Shown: positions 32,779 through 33,557 of the stretch, in pieces
How the letters are laid out: each line of letters opens with the position of its first letter
Position numbering within the stretch: position 1 is the first letter of the stretch
Assembly (NCBI GenBank): GCA_964420325.1
Contig: CAYQSU010000036.1
Span: forward strand, 1 to 33,557
Reading direction: 5' to 3'
DNA: 33,557 bases
Source: CAYQSU01 sp964420325
GTDB lineage: Bacteria > Pseudomonadota > Alphaproteobacteria > Rhodospirillales > Defluviicoccaceae
Notes under the pieces: generated by a model
The model's database searches: none
What the model was told of the DNA's origin: nothing
Seen by the model: only the letters and a program-made list of their open reading frames with translations
Position numbers and translations under genes: made by a program

Positions 32779-33210
32779 TCAGTCGTTCCGCCGCGGCAGC
32801 CAGGGAATGACGTTGACGTCGATCCCTTCGTCGCGGAGTTCCCGCGCATCTTCGGGTGAAGCCTCGCCATAGATGCGCCGCGGTTCGGTCTCGCGATAGT
32901 GGATGCGTCGCGCCTCTTCCGGAAAGTCGACGCCGACGTAGTCGCAGGTGGCCTCGACAAGCCCGCGGAAGCGCTCCAGAGACCGACGCAGCGCTTCGGA
33001 GGGGGCTTCGGGCCGCGGCTCGCCCGTGTCCGATCGGTGGCGCGACGACCGCGCCACGTACGGCGCCATCGGCGCCTTGCTCACCCGGCGGTCGCCGCAC
33101 AAGGGGCACGCGATCTCGCCGCCCTCGCTCTGGCGATCGAAGGCAGCGTTGTCCCTGAACCATCCCTCGAAGCGGTGCTCGTGGCCGCAGCAGAGCTCGA
33201 ACAGGATCAT
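32779..33210 (-). CDS. DUF1178 family protein
   Basis: A 143-residue protein of unknown function. The N-terminus MILFELCCGHEHRFEGWFRD and the IACPLCGD segment form a likely zinc ribbon with Cys pairs. The middle is variable and Arg-rich, and the C-terminus EEARRIHYRETEPRRIYGEASPEDARELRDEGI is the most conserved family region. It is common in alpha- and betaproteobacteria. It converges on ubiG, with 18 bases between the stops. ATG33210 begins the homology and a good promoter lies upstream. Confidence 0.92.
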   Translation of the reverse strand: MILFELCCGHEHRFEGWFRDNAAFDRQSEGGEIACPLCGDRRVSKAPMAPYVARSSRHRSDTGEPRPEAPSEALRRSLERFRGLVEATCDYVGVDFPEEARRIHYRETEPRRIYGEASPEDARELRDEGIDVNVIPWLPRRND

Positions 33211-33239
33211 CGGGCACGGCTCTCTCTCAACAGCCCGCC

Positions 33240-33268
33240 ACTATAGACGACGCATCCCACAAGGCCAA
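33240..33268 (-). promoter_or_regulatory. Probable promoter of the DUF1178 gene
   Basis: On the minus strand TTGGCC (33263-33268), a 17-base spacer and TATAGT (33240-33245) match sigma-70 boxes 4/6 and 5/6. The -10 lies 29 bases before the start codon. Confidence 0.5.
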
Positions 33269-33368
33269 AAGAATGCTGGGCTCGCTGCCGCCGGCCGGCA
33301 CCGCGACGCCGTATCCCGGCGCTCCGACGCACCGGCGCACCACCGGCGGCCCTTCTTTGGCAGCTCGT

Positions 33369-33405
33369 CCCATACGAGTGTAAACCGGATGGTAACTCAT
33401 ATGGG
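33369..33405. promoter_or_regulatory. Inverted repeat upstream of the final regulator gene
   Basis: CCCATACGAGT (33369-33379) and ACTCATATGGG (33395-33405) are complementary at 10 of 11 positions, with a 15-base spacer. The repeat sits in an unusually AT-rich patch about 50 bases before the last gene, directly followed by TTGCAA, a possible -35. An operator is a reasonable guess. Confidence 0.4.
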
Positions 33406-33457
33406 TTGCAATAAGGGCCGATTGTCACACCCCTATGGCGAGTTTGAGTGGTGCCGC

Positions 33458-33557
33458 ATGCCCGAACATCCTGACATTGGCGCGGGAGCGCTCGTCGACC
33501 TGGTCTCCGACTTCTACGGGGCGAGCATGGATCCGCGGTTCTGGCCGACGGCGCTGG
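33458..33557 (+). CDS. Start of a probable LuxR-family transcriptional regulator (cut by window end)
   Basis: Only the first 33 codons are present, reading MPEHPDIGAGALVDLVSDFY and then GASMDPRFWPTAL. The pattern of a short helix followed by (A/S)xDPxxWPxxL is typical of the N-terminus of a family of LuxR-type helix-turn-helix regulators in alphaproteobacteria. The DNA-binding domain lies outside the window, so the call is tentative. Another ATG at 33435 is in a different frame and gives a basic, shadow-like peptide. An inverted repeat lies upstream. Confidence 0.5.
   Translation, partial: MPEHPDIGAGALVDLVSDFYGASMDPRFWPTAL

Overview
The window is a very GC-rich stretch of chromosome. It most likely comes from an alphaproteobacterium of the Rhodospirillales type. 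The evidence is a CcrM-type GANTC methyltransferase next to rnhB, a DUF4167 gene behind prmC, a HIG1-like twin-transmembrane gene beside a cobalamin adenosyltransferase, divergent lysC/ubiG, HspQ, DUF1178, and an OlsB/OlsA-type acyltransferase pair. The genus cannot be told from sequence alone. I see no rRNA, tRNA, CRISPR array, insertion sequence or phage gene.

Layout. 1-383: intergenic, with a cluster of short palindromic (REP-like) units. 384-6534: an exopolysaccharide/exosortase locus. It has an exosortase-EpsI fusion on the plus strand and a minus-strand operon (chain-length determinant, tyrosine autokinase, ExeA-type ATPase). A PIN/ribbon-helix-helix toxin-antitoxin pair with its own promoter lies between them. 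6804-7591: a twin-transmembrane protein and a PduO-type cobalamin adenosyltransferase. 7769-10356: etfB-etfA and a 3-hydroxybutyryl-CoA dehydrogenase (acyl-CoA oxidation and electron transfer). 10487-12120: an OlsB-like N-acyltransferase and an OlsA-like acyltransferase, probably making ornithine lipid. 12165-15126 (minus): a radical SAM protein, rnhB and ccrM. 15243-16536: two small glycosyltransferase-family genes, convergent with hspQ. 17120-18664: a class III adenylate cyclase with an uncharacterised N-terminal half.

18683-31801 is a long run of minus-strand genes, read lysC, an NPD-type flavin oxidoreductase, ptsP, a RodZ-like gene, ispG, hisS, a hemA homologue, prfA, prmC, DUF4167, moaB. 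Several stops and starts overlap (TGATG or ATGA), so translation is probably coupled. ubiG diverges from lysC and converges on a DUF1178 gene. The window ends inside the start of a probable LuxR-type regulator.

Most notable points. (1) The hemA-prfA-prmC order matches the enterobacterial operon, but the glutamyl-tRNA reductase homologue has Ala where the catalytic Cys should be, plus other active-site changes, in a fully open frame. (2) prmC contains an A8 run where a one-base difference swaps a long atypical tail for a short one. (3) Four GANTC sites lie in 51 bp upstream of ccrM; two form a 12-bp palindrome between its probable -35 and -10. (4) The toxin-antitoxin promoter is flanked by repeated TGACGTC motifs. 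(5) The cyclase carries a Cys-containing N-terminal region that could be a sensor.
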